A stretch of 64,000 bases of DNA, from NCBI GenBank assembly GCA_022711755.1, contig JAKLEA010000003.1:186001-250000 (forward strand), given 5' to 3'. This stretch comes from Planctomycetota bacterium (GTDB taxonomy: Bacteria > Planctomycetota > Brocadiia > SM23-32 > JAKLEA01). This document shows, piece by piece, positions 1 through 9,640 of this stretch. The notes below the pieces were generated by a model that saw only the letters and a list, made by a program, of their open reading frames with translations, was not told the DNA's origin and ran no database searches. Every line of letters begins with the position of its first letter. Position 1 is the first letter of the stretch. A program made the translations under genes and the position numbers.

Positions 1-44
1 TGTCAAGGCGGAGCGTTTCCCGCAACGAACCGGGCATCCGGGAA

Positions 45-1211
45 TTAGTGCAGGAAGCAGCGCAGCCCGGTATGCGCCATGACCATGCCGTATTCGTCCG
101 CCGCCTTGGTCACCTGATCGTCCCGCAGGGACTCTCCCGGATGGGCGACATACTGCACGTTGCTGCGGCTGGCCCGGTCAATGTTGTCCCGGAACGGTAT
201 GAAGGCGTCCGAGGACAGGCAGATGCCGTCAAAGCTCTTTATCCAGTCGGCCTTTTCCTTTTTCGTGATTGTCGCGGGCTTCCCGACGACACCCTTGAGC
301 ATCGCCTTCCGCTCGGCGGCGGAGAGTTCGTCCCAGAGCAGGTATTGATCCACGACGTTAGCAAATTCGGCGCGTGTGAGTCCCTCGCGATACTTGATCG
401 CCAGCGTTTTCGGGTGCTGCTGGAGGAACCACTTGTCCGCCTTCGAGCAGGCGAGCCGTGTGCAATGCACGCGCGACTGCTGCCCCGCGCCCATGCCGAT
501 GACCTGCCCGTCGTAGGCGAGGCAGACCGAGTTTGATTGCGTATACTTCAGCGCAATCGTGGCGACGATCAGCGTCTCGACGATGTGGGCGGGCATTTCC
601 TTCTTCGCGCCGACGATGTTCTTGAAGTGTTCCTTCGTAATGAGCACGTCGTTGCGCTTCTGCTCCAGTTCGAAGCCGAACAACTGGCGCTTCTCCATCG
701 CCGGCGGCTGATAATCCGGGTCCATCTTCAGGATCAGGTATCCGCCCTGCTTCTTGGCCTTCAGGATTTCGAGGGCCTCAGGCTCGTAGCCCGGCGCGAT
801 GATGAGGTCGGACACCTCCATCTTGAGCACCTTCGCAAGCGAGACGTCCACAATGTCACTTACGGCAAGGGCATCGCCGAAAGAGCAGAGACGGTCACCC
901 CCGCGCGCCCTGATGTAGGCCAGGGCGACCGGCGAGTAGTCCTTATTGCCCAGGAACTGCGACGCGCGATACACGTCCGACAGCGGCCTGGAAATCGCCG
1001 CTCCAGCGGGGCTTGTGTGCTTGAAGGATGCCGCGCCGGGAAGCCCCGTGGCCCTCTTCAACTCGATGGCCAATTGCCACGCGCCGATGGCGTCAAGCAT
1101 GTTGATGTAACCGGGCTTGCCATTGATAATCTCAAGCGGCGACGGTTCCGGCAGATTCAGACTCGCCGGTTTCTGGTGCGGATTGCAGCCATACTTCATT
1201 TCGATCTTCAT
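45..1211 (-). CDS. purH: Stand-alone AICAR transformylase (PurH C-terminal domain only)
   Basis: Transfers a formyl group from 10-formyl-THF to AICAR, the penultimate step of purine synthesis, in the cytoplasm. Visible family motifs are KYGCNPHQ near the N-terminus, SFKHTSPAGAA with the catalytic Lys-His pair at about residues 64-65, QSNSVCLA, GMGAGQQSRVHCTRLA, SDAFIPFRDNID and the C-terminal TGLRCFLH. At about 388 residues it lacks the roughly 190-residue MGS-like IMP cyclohydrolase domain of ordinary PurH, so cyclisation must be done elsewhere. I chose the second ATG (1211) because GGAAGG lies 9 bases upstream; the first ATG at 1220 directly abuts that sequence. It is transcribed divergently from the propeller gene. 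Confidence 0.93.
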   Translation of the reverse strand: MKIEMKYGCNPHQKPASLNLPEPSPLEIINGKPGYINMLDAIGAWQLAIELKRATGLPGAASFKHTSPAGAAISRPLSDVYRASQFLGNKDYSPVALAYIRARGGDRLCSFGDALAVSDIVDVSLAKVLKMEVSDLIIAPGYEPEALEILKAKKQGGYLILKMDPDYQPPAMEKRQLFGFELEQKRNDVLITKEHFKNIVGAKKEMPAHIVETLIVATIALKYTQSNSVCLAYDGQVIGMGAGQQSRVHCTRLACSKADKWFLQQHPKTLAIKYREGLTRAEFANVVDQYLLWDELSAAERKAMLKGVVGKPATITKKEKADWIKSFDGICLSSDAFIPFRDNIDRASRSNVQYVAHPGESLRDDQVTKAADEYGMVMAHTGLRCFLH

Positions 1212-1356
1212 CTTCCTCATCCTTCCCGTGATGCGGCGCGCCGCATGCCGCGCCTGGTTGACTCTCTCGTCTCAATCCCATCGTCCCGAACAGAGCCAAC
1301 ACTCATACCATGACTCGGCGTCCATGCCAAGCATTTGCTTTCCAGCAAACTCGCAT

Positions 1357-1373
1357 TTGACCAGGCGGGTCAA
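1357..1373. promoter_or_regulatory. TTGACC-N5-GGTCAA palindrome in divergent intergenic region
   Basis: A perfect 6-base inverted repeat with a 5-base spacer lies between the divergent purH-like gene and the propeller gene, about 65 bases before the latter's start. The left arm could also serve as a -35 box, but no good -10 follows. It could be a repressor site. No regulator is encoded nearby, so the role is inferred only. Confidence 0.3.
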
Positions 1374-1435
1374 GTCGCGTACGCTTGTGGAGACGGAGAA
1401 GAGGCCGGCAAACAACCAGCAAAGGAGACTCCCGG

Positions 1436-2695
1436 ATGCGTTCATGCTCATTGTGTTGCTTCATGATCGGAATTGTTATGTCCCTGCAGGGCATACTAAT
1501 CGCGGCGGACGGGAACTGGCCGCAGTTCCTCGGCCCCGGACGCGACGGCGTGGCCCGCGACGCCACCGGTCTTTTACGAAAATGGCCGGAGGGCGGACCT
1601 AAGAAATTGTGGACCGTCCAACTCGGAGAGGGCTTCGGTTCGCCCATTGTCCTGGGGGACAGCGTCTACATACTGGACCGAGCAGCCAGCAAGAAGGACA
1701 TCCTGCGCCGACTGAAACTGTCCGACGGCAGCGAGGTCTGGAACTACAGTTACGACGCCCCCGGCAAGGTGGACTACAACGGAAGCCGTTCCAGCCCCGC
1801 CTGCGACGGGGAGCGCATCTATTCCATCGGACCATTTGGGCACGTGACGGCCGTCAATGTTGCGGATGGCTCGCTTGTCTGGAAGGCCCACCTGCTGGAG
1901 GACTGGGGCGGGAAACGTCCGAACTGGGGCATCGCGCAGTCCCCGCTTCTGTTCGGGGGCAAGGTGATCATGGCCCCATGGGGCAAGGAGGGCGCAGTCA
2001 TCGCCCGCCGGCCCGCGACCGGGGAGGTGATCTGGGCGACTCCGAATCCGAAGAAAATCCTGATGGATTACCAGTCCCCCGTCACCATGACGCTTGACGG
2101 GAAGGCAACGGTTGTCGCCAGCGGCGGCAACGGTTACACGCTCGGGGTGGACTCTGAGACCGGGGCGCAACTCTGGGAATACGCCGGATACTTCTGCATG
2201 ATCCATATCCCATCCCCGACGATCGTTGACGCGACGCGCATCCTGCTGACCGGGGGTTACAACGCCGGATCGCAGATGATATCAATCGAAAAGGAAGGGG
2301 ACGCTTTCAAGCCGAAGCTGCTCTGGAAGGACAAGACGGTCGCTTCCAAGATACCGCAGCCGATAATCATCAACGGCCACATATACAGCAACAGTTCAGA
2401 CTTGAACGGGGCGTTCCGGTGCGTGACGCTTGACGGGAAGCAGCTCTGGGATTCGAAGGATGCCGGCGTAACCTTCGACATGGGGAATTTCATACTCGCC
2501 GACGGTCTGATATACATCATTGACGGCAAGACCGGAACGCTCAGGATGATAGAGCCTTCTCCGGAAGGCTACAAGGAACTGGGCAAGACAGAAGGGCTGC
2601 TGTCGGGGCCGGAGGCGTGGTCCCCGCCGGTCTACGCTGATGGTAAATTGCTCATCCGGGACAAGAAGAAGATGGTATGCGTGGAGGTGAAGTAA
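1436..2695 (+). CDS. Exported PQQ-like beta-propeller repeat protein
   Basis: About 419 residues. An N-terminal signal peptide (hydrophobic stretch CCFMIGIVMSLQGILIAA) is followed by WPQFLGPGRDG, the hallmark start of BamB/PQQ-like propellers abundant in Planctomycetes and Verrucomicrobia. Repeats with GS.V..GD..Y.LDR, Y.IGP.G.V.AV...G.L.WK and VYADGKLLIRD blades follow to the C-terminus. Such proteins act in the periplasm as scaffolds or, less often, as dehydrogenases; no PQQ-enzyme catalytic set can be recognised here. The start at 1436 is preceded by AAAGGAG at good spacing. The stop is 4 bases before the UroD-like gene, so the two are probably co-transcribed. Confidence 0.85.
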   Translation: MRSCSLCCFMIGIVMSLQGILIAADGNWPQFLGPGRDGVARDATGLLRKWPEGGPKKLWTVQLGEGFGSPIVLGDSVYILDRAASKKDILRRLKLSDGSEVWNYSYDAPGKVDYNGSRSSPACDGERIYSIGPFGHVTAVNVADGSLVWKAHLLEDWGGKRPNWGIAQSPLLFGGKVIMAPWGKEGAVIARRPATGEVIWATPNPKKILMDYQSPVTMTLDGKATVVASGGNGYTLGVDSETGAQLWEYAGYFCMIHIPSPTIVDATRILLTGGYNAGSQMISIEKEGDAFKPKLLWKDKTVASKIPQPIIINGHIYSNSSDLNGAFRCVTLDGKQLWDSKDAGVTFDMGNFILADGLIYIIDGKTGTLRMIEPSPEGYKELGKTEGLLSGPEAWSPPVYADGKLLIRDKKKMVCVEVK

Positions 2696-2699
2696 GGCG

Positions 2700-3890
2700 A
2701 TGGCCGACTGCATGACCTCCAAAGAGCGCTTGTCGGCGGCCATTTCCGGCGGCGTTCCGGATTACGCGCCGTGCTGTTTCATGATCTTCCATGCCCTGCG
2801 CGGGCGCTGCCGCAATCACGCCGAATTCGTCCGCAGGCAGCTTGACATGGGTCTGGACACGCGCGTTGAAATCCCCGACCTGCCGATCAGGTTCACGCCC
2901 GGCGTGGACATTGAGGAGGGGCGGGAAAAGGACAAGACCACCGGCGGAACGATTCTCCGACGAAAGTACCTGACCCCATCGGGCGAACTCACCGCCACCG
3001 TCCGCAAGACCGAAGACTGGCCGCACGGCGACCACGTTCCCCTGCTGGACGATTATCTCGCGCCGCGCTCGGAGAAATTCCTCGTCGCCGGTCCCGAGGA
3101 CCTGCCGGCGTTGCGCCATCTCTTCGCCGAGCCGACCGCCGAGGACATTGCCGATTATCGCAGTCAATCGGAAAAGGCCCACGCGCTGGCGGATAAACTG
3201 CAGTTGATCCTTGCGGCGGACTGGCGCAGCGAGGGCAGCCCGGAGTTCATAGTCGGCTCCGACCCGGGGCGCATGGGCGTTGACGCGTTAATGTGGCTCT
3301 GCGGCGCGACACAGCCACTGTTCTGGGCGCTGGAGGAGCCGGATTTTCTGAAGGAACTCCTCGGAATCATCGCGTCGTGGAATATGCGGCGCATGGAGGT
3401 CGCTCTGGAGAATCGTCCCGACCTGATCGTCCGGCGCGCATGGTACGAGGGAACCGACTTCTGGTCGCCGGCGCTTTACGCGCAGTTCATGCTGCCGATA
3501 CTGAAGCGCGAGGCCGCTCTCGCGCATCAGGCGGGCGCGCGATACGGCTACATCCTCACAAGCGGCGTCATGCCGCTGCTGGACATGATAATCGAGGCGG
3601 GGGTTGACGTCCTTATCGGCACGGACCCGATCCAGGGAAAGGCCACGAACCTGGCCGCCATGAAATCGAAGTGCGCGGGCAGGATGTGCCTCTGGGGCGG
3701 GGTCAACGGTTTCCTGACGGTTGAAATGGGATCGCGCGAACAGACGCGGCAGGCGACGCGCGATGCGATGAGCGCGCTGGCCCCCGGCGGCGGGTTCATC
3801 CTCTCGCCGGTTGACAATATCCGGGAGGATTCCCCGCGCTCGCGGGAAAACGTCGCCGCCATGATCGAAGCGTGGCGTGAATGCCGCTGA
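2700..3890 (+). CDS. Uroporphyrinogen decarboxylase-like (URO-D superfamily) protein
   Basis: A 396-residue URO-D fold protein (MTSKERLSAAISGGVPDYAP start, GVDVLIGTDPIQGKATNLAAM core, LAPGGGFILSPVDNI end), the layout shared by HemE and the MtaA/CmuA methyltransferases. The place where MtaA-type proteins have a zinc-binding HxC reads YILTSGVMPLLDMI, with no His or Cys, and the late zinc-ligand Cys is replaced by FILSPVDN. A zinc-dependent methyltransferase role is therefore unlikely. True HemE is also unlikely given the size and context. It follows the propeller gene by 4 bases, with GGAGGTGAAG spanning that gene's end as its ribosome site. The substrate is unknown. Confidence 0.78.
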   Translation: MADCMTSKERLSAAISGGVPDYAPCCFMIFHALRGRCRNHAEFVRRQLDMGLDTRVEIPDLPIRFTPGVDIEEGREKDKTTGGTILRRKYLTPSGELTATVRKTEDWPHGDHVPLLDDYLAPRSEKFLVAGPEDLPALRHLFAEPTAEDIADYRSQSEKAHALADKLQLILAADWRSEGSPEFIVGSDPGRMGVDALMWLCGATQPLFWALEEPDFLKELLGIIASWNMRRMEVALENRPDLIVRRAWYEGTDFWSPALYAQFMLPILKREAALAHQAGARYGYILTSGVMPLLDMIIEAGVDVLIGTDPIQGKATNLAAMKSKCAGRMCLWGGVNGFLTVEMGSREQTRQATRDAMSALAPGGGFILSPVDNIREDSPRSRENVAAMIEAWRECR

Positions 3891-3902
3891 TCCCGTTTCC
3901 GT

Positions 3903-5243
3903 CTATGCCGTCGCCTTGTGCCATATCTTCATTTTCTCAGCAGCTTTGATGAGTTCATCCCTGAACTGCGGGTGTGATATGTTGATCAGAGCCTCCGCCC
4001 GTTTCCACGTCGGCATCAGCTTAACGCGAGCCGCGCCGAACTCCGTCACCACGTAATCAACCATCTGGCGCGGCACGGTTACGATGGAACCCGGATCGAA
4101 CGTCGGAACTATGCTTGATCTGAGCGATCCGTCGCTTGCATTATAGGTTGACGCCAGGCAGATGAAGCTCTTGCCGCCGCGCGACCACTGGCTGCCGATC
4201 ACGAAGTCCCACATGCCGCCGTTGCCTGAAATCTGCTTCATGCCGATGCTCTCGGCGTTGACCTGCGAATAGAGATCAACCTGCAGCGCGTTGTTGATGG
4301 ACACGAAGTTCTCCAGACGGGCGATATTGCGCGGATCATTGGTGTAATCCACCGGATAGGAGGCGATGGCGGGATTGTTGTGCATGAACTCATAAAGCTC
4401 CTTGCTTCCGACGGCGAAGGTGTAGGCCACGCGATAACGGTCAATGTTCTTGCGTTTCCCGTTCATCTTTCCGCACTCGATGAGCCGCATGTACGCGTCC
4501 GATATCATTTCGCTGTGCCCGCCCAGGTCCTTGAGGTTTGATTCCACAATCAGCTTGCCCACCTGCGCGGGGATTCCGCCGATGCCGAGTTGAATGCACG
4601 CGCCGTCGCTTATGTGCGGCATAATGTGCTCGGCGATCTTAACCTCCTCCGGTTCGGGCGATATGTCCGGAGCGCAGAACAGGCCATCGCCGTCGGCCCC
4701 TTCAACTATCGCGCTGACCTTCGATACGTGAATGCTTTCCTCCGCCCCCCCCAGGCAGACGGGCATCGTCTTGCAGACCTCGACAATGACGGCCGTCCCG
4801 GCCATCTCCATCTTGGCCATCGTTTCCGAGTTCTGCGGGCCGAGGTTGAAAAAGCCCTTTTCGTCCATCGGGCAGACGCGCGCGATGACGACGTCTCTTC
4901 GCGTAATTTTGCCTTCCCTGATCATTTCCGGAGCGTTGTGGTAGAGGATCGGCGAGTAATACGCCAGTCCGTTCTGCTGAAGCATCCGCGTGAGCTTGCT
5001 GAACTGCCAGTCCACAAAAATGAAACTGCCCGGTTTCATCGCCGTGTCCGGCGGGGGGGGAAGAGTCAACGCCGTGTGGATTTCCACATTCTTAAGTTCG
5101 GCGTGCCTGCGGGCCAGCGCCTTGTCGCAGGCGATCGGCTTGCCGTTGAAGTGCCCGTATTCGACGACGTCTCCCGACTTCACGACCTTCACGGCCTCAT
5201 CGGCCGAACGCAGCTTCGCCTTGTACATTTCCATGTGGTTCAT
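3903..5243 (-). CDS. Butyrate/4-hydroxybutyrate-type CoA-transferase (acetyl-CoA hydrolase/transferase family)
   Basis: About 446 residues of the Cat1/AbfT family, which moves CoA between acetyl-CoA and short carboxylates such as butyrate or 4-hydroxybutyrate in fermentation. Motifs seen include the glycine-rich [26 protein letters not shown] (whose Glu, about residue 245, matches the family's catalytic Glu) and [14 protein letters not shown] with [22 protein letters not shown]. Exact substrate cannot be read. The chosen ATG at 5243 has AGGAA 7 bases upstream; an ATG 21 bases earlier has none. A run of eight G (5053-5060) encodes a Pro4 stretch. It converges on the UroD-like gene with a 12-base gap. 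Confidence 0.88.
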   Translation of the reverse strand: MNHMEMYKAKLRSADEAVKVVKSGDVVEYGHFNGKPIACDKALARRHAELKNVEIHTALTLPPPPDTAMKPGSFIFVDWQFSKLTRMLQQNGLAYYSPILYHNAPEMIREGKITRRDVVIARVCPMDEKGFFNLGPQNSETMAKMEMAGTAVIVEVCKTMPVCLGGAEESIHVSKVSAIVEGADGDGLFCAPDISPEPEEVKIAEHIMPHISDGACIQLGIGGIPAQVGKLIVESNLKDLGGHSEMISDAYMRLIECGKMNGKRKNIDRYRVAYTFAVGSKELYEFMHNNPAIASYPVDYTNDPRNIARLENFVSINNALQVDLYSQVNAESIGMKQISGNGGMWDFVIGSQWSRGGKSFICLASTYNASDGSLRSSIVPTFDPGSIVTVPRQMVDYVVTEFGAARVKLMPTWKRAEALINISHPQFRDELIKAAEKMKIWHKATA

Positions 5244-5688
5244 GCGCGCATTTCCTGTCGGCATTGGGTCATTCCCGCGCCCCCCGGGACGCGATTCACA
5301 CGATGCAAATCAGGATTGTCCGGGACGCGGGCGCAAGCGATGAAATCCGGCGGCATGCGCCGGTGAGAACGCGGATTGACGCCGCCAGCCGACGCCCTGT
5401 CGCGGCAGACCGGTCTTTTGGGCGATCCTCCGCGCGCATCTGCGGAACGCAAGCCCCCTCCGCTGGATAAAGAAATCTCGCGTCCTTCCCCCCCCCCTCC
5501 AGCAGCCGCGTTTCAACAGGTCCGAGTATCTCGTCTTCTCCGCCTGCTGCGGGGATTCTCGGAAAAATCCCGCTCTTTGTCAACCATAAGGTTGTCCCAT
5601 ATAGCGGACATTGACCGATACGCCGCTGACCTTTGCTCCATACGATGGCGATAACCTGTACAACACGTCATGACCTTTGTCGAGCGCC
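5244..5688. other. Intergenic region with a ten-C tract
   Basis: No coding sequence, tRNA or clear terminator is visible in this roughly 445-base gap between two minus-strand genes. It is GC-rich, and the small ORFs in it have no ribosome sites or recognisable products. A homopolymer of ten C lies at 5488-5497. It would contain the promoter of the CoA-transferase gene, but I could not pick one with confidence. Confidence 0.5.
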
Positions 5689-7683
5689 TTATGTCGGCAG
5701 TATGCGAATCGGATACGGCTCCGACCCGCTGAGATAAACAATCACGGCCACAACCATCCAAACGCCGGCGATCAGGCACTCGCCCATGATCGCCCCGTAA
5801 ATGACGGGACGCAGGCGGTTGTAAAGCCCCGCCCCGCCGTAGCGTAATACGCAGAGCTTTATGAACCAGCCCATGAAGATTGACAGCCACATGCAGCGCA
5901 CCGGATAAACGAAGCCCATGACGAATCCCAGCGGGTGAAACGGCCACCACGGCGCGCTTATCCGCATGAAGGCCAGGAATCCGGTTATCGCCATCCCGCT
6001 CAGCGCGTGGGCTGTCATGCGCCCGTCGCCCCGGATCCCCCGGAAGCATGTCAGTATGTAGCCCATCCTGCCCTGATAATGCCCCGCATTCCCGTAGGAA
6101 TCCTCCCGGTGCAGACCGAAATTGTATTGCAGCAGCAGATTCGAGATCGTGCCTGAAACCAGCGCCACGCCAATGCCCAGCGCCATCGCGGCCAGAAGCG
6201 GCCTCAGCCGGATGCCCCCGCAGCCGGAAGCCAGACGATGGCTGTTCATGGCGTGGGGGAGAAGCACCTCCCGCAGGTCCGCTCCGATGATGCAGGCGCA
6301 GATAAAGAGGATTGCCGCGGTCTGCCATCCCAGCAGCCTTGCCCCGAAGATCATCATGATCGCGTTGGCCAGGTCAACGCGCAGTTCCACGTGAAACATG
6401 CCCGCCTCACAGACAGCCCTGGCCAGCACAACATTAATGACGACCACAAGCGACATGAAGGCAAGCGCCGGGACCACGGCCATTCCCCACCAGCGCATCC
6501 AGACCACGCAAACAGCCATGAAGAACGCGGCGCCGATCGCAGCCCGTCCCTCGGCGCGGTATTCCCCCCCCGCCGGCATTCCGCGCATCATCGCATATGC
6601 CGCTCGAAAGGTTTTCCCCAGGTGCGCGCGCGAGTTCCATAAAAGCATCAGAAAAAGAGCGAGCGTCCCGCCAAGCTCCCGCGCAATCCCGGGGTCCTCA
6701 AGCTTGGGAGACCCCAGGCCAACCCGCGCCACATCCTCCATGCCAAACAAAAGAAAGAAAAACCACAGGCTGAACGCGATGTCCGATGGCACAAGCATTG
6801 CAAAAGCGATCATCGAAATGTGGAAGTTTCCCTCGCTCATGTCTCCGCTGGCCGCGTTCCAGGGAAAAGAGGAAAACATCTGGCGCACGTTCCACGTTAT
6901 GGGTATGGCCGGAACTCGAGGGTAGTAGGTATGAAGACCGTGCAGCCCGAAGTAGACAATCGGGACCGCCGCGCCCAGCCACGTCAGGCGGTTGCGGAAA
7001 AAATCATTGAACATGCGCCCCTTCGCCGGTTCCCGGACAAGTTCCTGAAGATACTGCGCCAGAGGAAACGCAAGGTTCTCGTTGTATGTCCACTGATTCC
7101 GGATTATGACGGAAACGCAAAGCAGCATCATGAACATCGAGCCGATGTAGACCGTCCATAACAGCAACGGCGCAATCCATGTCCCCCAGGGAACCGACGC
7201 CTTTCCCTCGACGAAATCCCATATGATCCGCGAGTCCGGATCGCTGGTCGGCAGCAGTCCGGGCGGGATCAGCTTGATGACCGGCTCCCACGTCGGATTA
7301 CTCAGACCATGATACGTCGGCAGGACCAGCGCTCCGTACCAGTAACGCATAAGGTTCGACCCGACCATCGCTCCGCCGCAGGCCATCATGGTCCAGATCA
7401 CGGCCAGTTCCGATGATCTCAGGTGGCTGCCCTCCGCGACGAGCTTCCACACCGAGTTCACGACCAGCGTCAGGGCAAGCATCATGAAGACGACGCCGAT
7501 GGGAAGGTGATTGCCGGTGAAGAAGGTGTTACAGAGATAGAAATCGTTATAAGGCGCGAACGCGGCCAGGAAGGCCGTTAGCGCGGCGCCTATCAGCATG
7601 GCGCGCAAGCTGACACGCTGGCGATGGTCGTCCGGTCCCGGGTCTCCAGGTTTCAAACGGGGGTGATATTGTATTCCGGACAT
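5689..7683 (-). CDS. DUF6785-family polytopic membrane protein
   Basis: A 664-residue integral membrane protein with about 14 hydrophobic segments. The N-terminal third matches what I recall of the DUF6785/DUF6784 family: LRSSELAVIWTMM, a PP..L..SDP stretch, DFVEGKASVPWGTWIAPLL, and RNQWTYNENLAFPLAQYLQEL. These proteins are common in Planctomycetes and other PVC-type genomes, near carbohydrate enzymes, and have no established function; the layout resembles an oligopeptide-transporter-like permease. No strong ribosome site precedes the ATG. Transcription runs away from the SGNH hydrolase gene upstream. Confidence 0.75.
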   Translation of the reverse strand: MSGIQYHPRLKPGDPGPDDHRQRVSLRAMLIGAALTAFLAAFAPYNDFYLCNTFFTGNHLPIGVVFMMLALTLVVNSVWKLVAEGSHLRSSELAVIWTMMACGGAMVGSNLMRYWYGALVLPTYHGLSNPTWEPVIKLIPPGLLPTSDPDSRIIWDFVEGKASVPWGTWIAPLLLWTVYIGSMFMMLLCVSVIIRNQWTYNENLAFPLAQYLQELVREPAKGRMFNDFFRNRLTWLGAAVPIVYFGLHGLHTYYPRVPAIPITWNVRQMFSSFPWNAASGDMSEGNFHISMIAFAMLVPSDIAFSLWFFFLLFGMEDVARVGLGSPKLEDPGIARELGGTLALFLMLLWNSRAHLGKTFRAAYAMMRGMPAGGEYRAEGRAAIGAAFFMAVCVVWMRWWGMAVVPALAFMSLVVVINVVLARAVCEAGMFHVELRVDLANAIMMIFGARLLGWQTAAILFICACIIGADLREVLLPHAMNSHRLASGCGGIRLRPLLAAMALGIGVALVSGTISNLLLQYNFGLHREDSYGNAGHYQGRMGYILTCFRGIRGDGRMTAHALSGMAITGFLAFMRISAPWWPFHPLGFVMGFVYPVRCMWLSIFMGWFIKLCVLRYGGAGLYNRLRPVIYGAIMGECLIAGVWMVVAVIVYLSGSEPYPIRILPT

Positions 7684-8072
7684 GCGCTTTACTTGCTCAG
7701 AAGATGATCATGTAATTGTCTGATGGCCGACGCCGGACTGAGATGGGGTATTCTAACATGCGGCAGTTCCGCCAGCCGGAGGGAATTTACGACGGGAACT
7801 AATGAATGATGCCCCTGCGATTATGGCTCCTGATACAACTCCCTGCGTTTATGGATTTGTTCTTTGCTCGCACAGTCTCAGCCGCTTGTGGCGTCTGGCG
7901 GCGGTATCGGGCACAACCCGATGCTTGAGCCAATCCGCGCCTCTAAAGCCCGTGATATTCACCCGTCAGGTCAAGCTTGCGATATGACACACACATAACA
8001 TGTCCCTGATATGACAGCTTTAACGCCCGCATGATCCGGCTCCCTGTTCGCCTCCCGTCAGGTAGTTCAGGT
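7684..8072. other. Intergenic region without recognised features
   Basis: About 390 bases between two minus-strand genes. A short + strand ORF (7802-7987) has no ribosome site and looks spurious. A 9-base direct repeat GATATGACA occurs at 7981-7989 and 8008-8016. No tRNA or hairpin terminator was seen. Confidence 0.4.
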
Positions 8073-9416
8073 TCACTCCCCGCCTTCATCCGTTGATGGC
8101 TCCGTCATTTTCTGCCGGGGTCGGACGCGAAGACCGTCGGGTGTTTCAGACAGGACATCCTCGGCAAGATTCTCAGCCAGAATCTCCGCGAACATCCGGT
8201 TCCCCTCAGGAGTGAAGTGGAAGGCGTCATCAAAATATCGCGTATCCTTCGGATAGAATGCCTCCATGTCAATCAGCATCGCTCTGGAGTCAGATACTGC
8301 GCGCTTCACAGAGTCATTGTAGACGCTGATTATTGTCTCAATCTCTCCATACGTGAAGGGATGCCATTTGCCATACAGCCAATCGGTATAGTTCCGATAA
8401 TGGCTGCGCGGCATCCTCAGGTTGCGATTGACGACGTGGCAGAATGTCAGCGCCACAATCGGAACGCCCATGTTTCGTCCCTGCGCGAGCGCATTCCGAT
8501 ACGCAGGCTCGAATGTCTCCCTGACCAGCGACTCTGAATTGATGAATCCATGAGGGGGATGATAGCCGCGCTCCGGAGCGACCAGATTCCTGATGATTCC
8601 ATATAACGCAAGGTTAGAGGCCATCCAACCGGGCAGAGGAGCTTGCGCGGGATTGCCAAACGGAACATCCGTCCATGGCTGGAAACGGATATTGTTTATT
8701 ACGGAGTACAGGAGAATCAGGTCGGCATCCCGAAAAATCGCTCCCTGTCCGGAATGCATTTCAACCAGCGCTGTTATGTCATCAATCAAATACCCGTGAT
8801 GCCCGGCGTTGACCACCTCAATCCTGACCCCGGGGTATCTTTCCGAAAGCGCGCGTTCCAACTGCGCCGGATACGTCTCCTCGTTGCCGTATGAAAACGA
8901 TCCTTCGGTGGTGCTGCCCCCCAGGCAAATAACGCGGAAAACGCCCGGCGGCTTGGGGGATTGAAAATGACGTCCCCGCAATCCCCATGAATTTGTTGAC
9001 CACATTATCCTGTCGCCAGGTTGCGCGGCAACCATCTCGCCAAGTGTGCGTTTTGTCAGGCTGATATTGGGCTTGAATATATAATACGGATGCTTTGTCC
9101 CGCAGGAAAATGTCTCAATCCGAACCGGCCAGTCGTCAAAATAACGCGGGGAGGATCGAAGAACCTCCTCCACGTGCATGGAGTTCCATATCTTGTATGG
9201 ATCAGCGCCGTAGAAATTCGGATTTCGGGTTCCATGCCCGCGCACCGCAAGCGGAAACCCGGTTATCTCCAGCCCGCTCAACACCCGGCTTATGCACTCA
9301 AGCGGGACAAGGCACGCGATGCCGATGACGCCGGTCGCAACAAACGCGTACAGCGATCTCCTTCGGCTGGTTCTCCGTGGCGCAGTCTTATCTGAAATAT
9401 CGCACATGGTATGCAT
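8073..9416 (-). CDS. Membrane-anchored SGNH/GDSL-type hydrolase
   Basis: A 447-residue protein. After a basic N-terminus (PRRTSRRRS) comes one transmembrane segment (LYAFVATGVIGIACLVPL), then an exported hydrolase domain. SGNH blocks are visible: VICLGGSTTEGS (nucleophile Ser), VNAGHHGY (block II Gly), YSVINNIRF (block III Asn), and DDAFHFTPEGNRMFAE near the C-terminus (catalytic Asp and His). Such enzymes deacylate glycans or lipids. The true substrate is unknown. No ribosome site precedes either in-frame ATG (9416, 9407). It is divergent from the large glycosidase-like gene. Confidence 0.85.
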   Translation of the reverse strand: MHTMCDISDKTAPRRTSRRRSLYAFVATGVIGIACLVPLECISRVLSGLEITGFPLAVRGHGTRNPNFYGADPYKIWNSMHVEEVLRSSPRYFDDWPVRIETFSCGTKHPYYIFKPNISLTKRTLGEMVAAQPGDRIMWSTNSWGLRGRHFQSPKPPGVFRVICLGGSTTEGSFSYGNEETYPAQLERALSERYPGVRIEVVNAGHHGYLIDDITALVEMHSGQGAIFRDADLILLYSVINNIRFQPWTDVPFGNPAQAPLPGWMASNLALYGIIRNLVAPERGYHPPHGFINSESLVRETFEPAYRNALAQGRNMGVPIVALTFCHVVNRNLRMPRSHYRNYTDWLYGKWHPFTYGEIETIISVYNDSVKRAVSDSRAMLIDMEAFYPKDTRYFDDAFHFTPEGNRMFAEILAENLAEDVLSETPDGLRVRPRQKMTEPSTDEGGE

Positions 9417-9572
9417 GCGGGATTGATGCCTGTTTCCTGATTAATCGCGCATCTCTTCAAAGCTTCCCACACCGAAGCCTTGCAGTCAAGCCATCCGGAA
9501 AACATGCGGTTGTTGCCTCAGCGCGATTCCGGAATGGCCAATCGCCGGTCAAGGAACAAATCGCGCTTTTTC

Positions 9573-9601
9573 TTACCAGCAGTTGCCTTATCGTATAGAA
9601 T
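9573..9601 (+). promoter_or_regulatory. Candidate promoter for glycosidase gene
   Basis: TTACCA (9573-9578), a 17-base spacer and TAGAAT (9596-9601) lie about 40 bases before the ATG at 9641. The match is moderate, with four of six consensus bases at -35. Confidence 0.35.
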
Positions 9602-9640
9602 ACTGGCGTTACGACATTCATTCGTCAAGGAGGCAGGACC

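Noticed and set aside
5265..5688. tRNA or small RNA in the intergenic region
   Set aside because: No T-loop GTTCGA-type motif or cloverleaf pairing was seen here or in the other large gaps.
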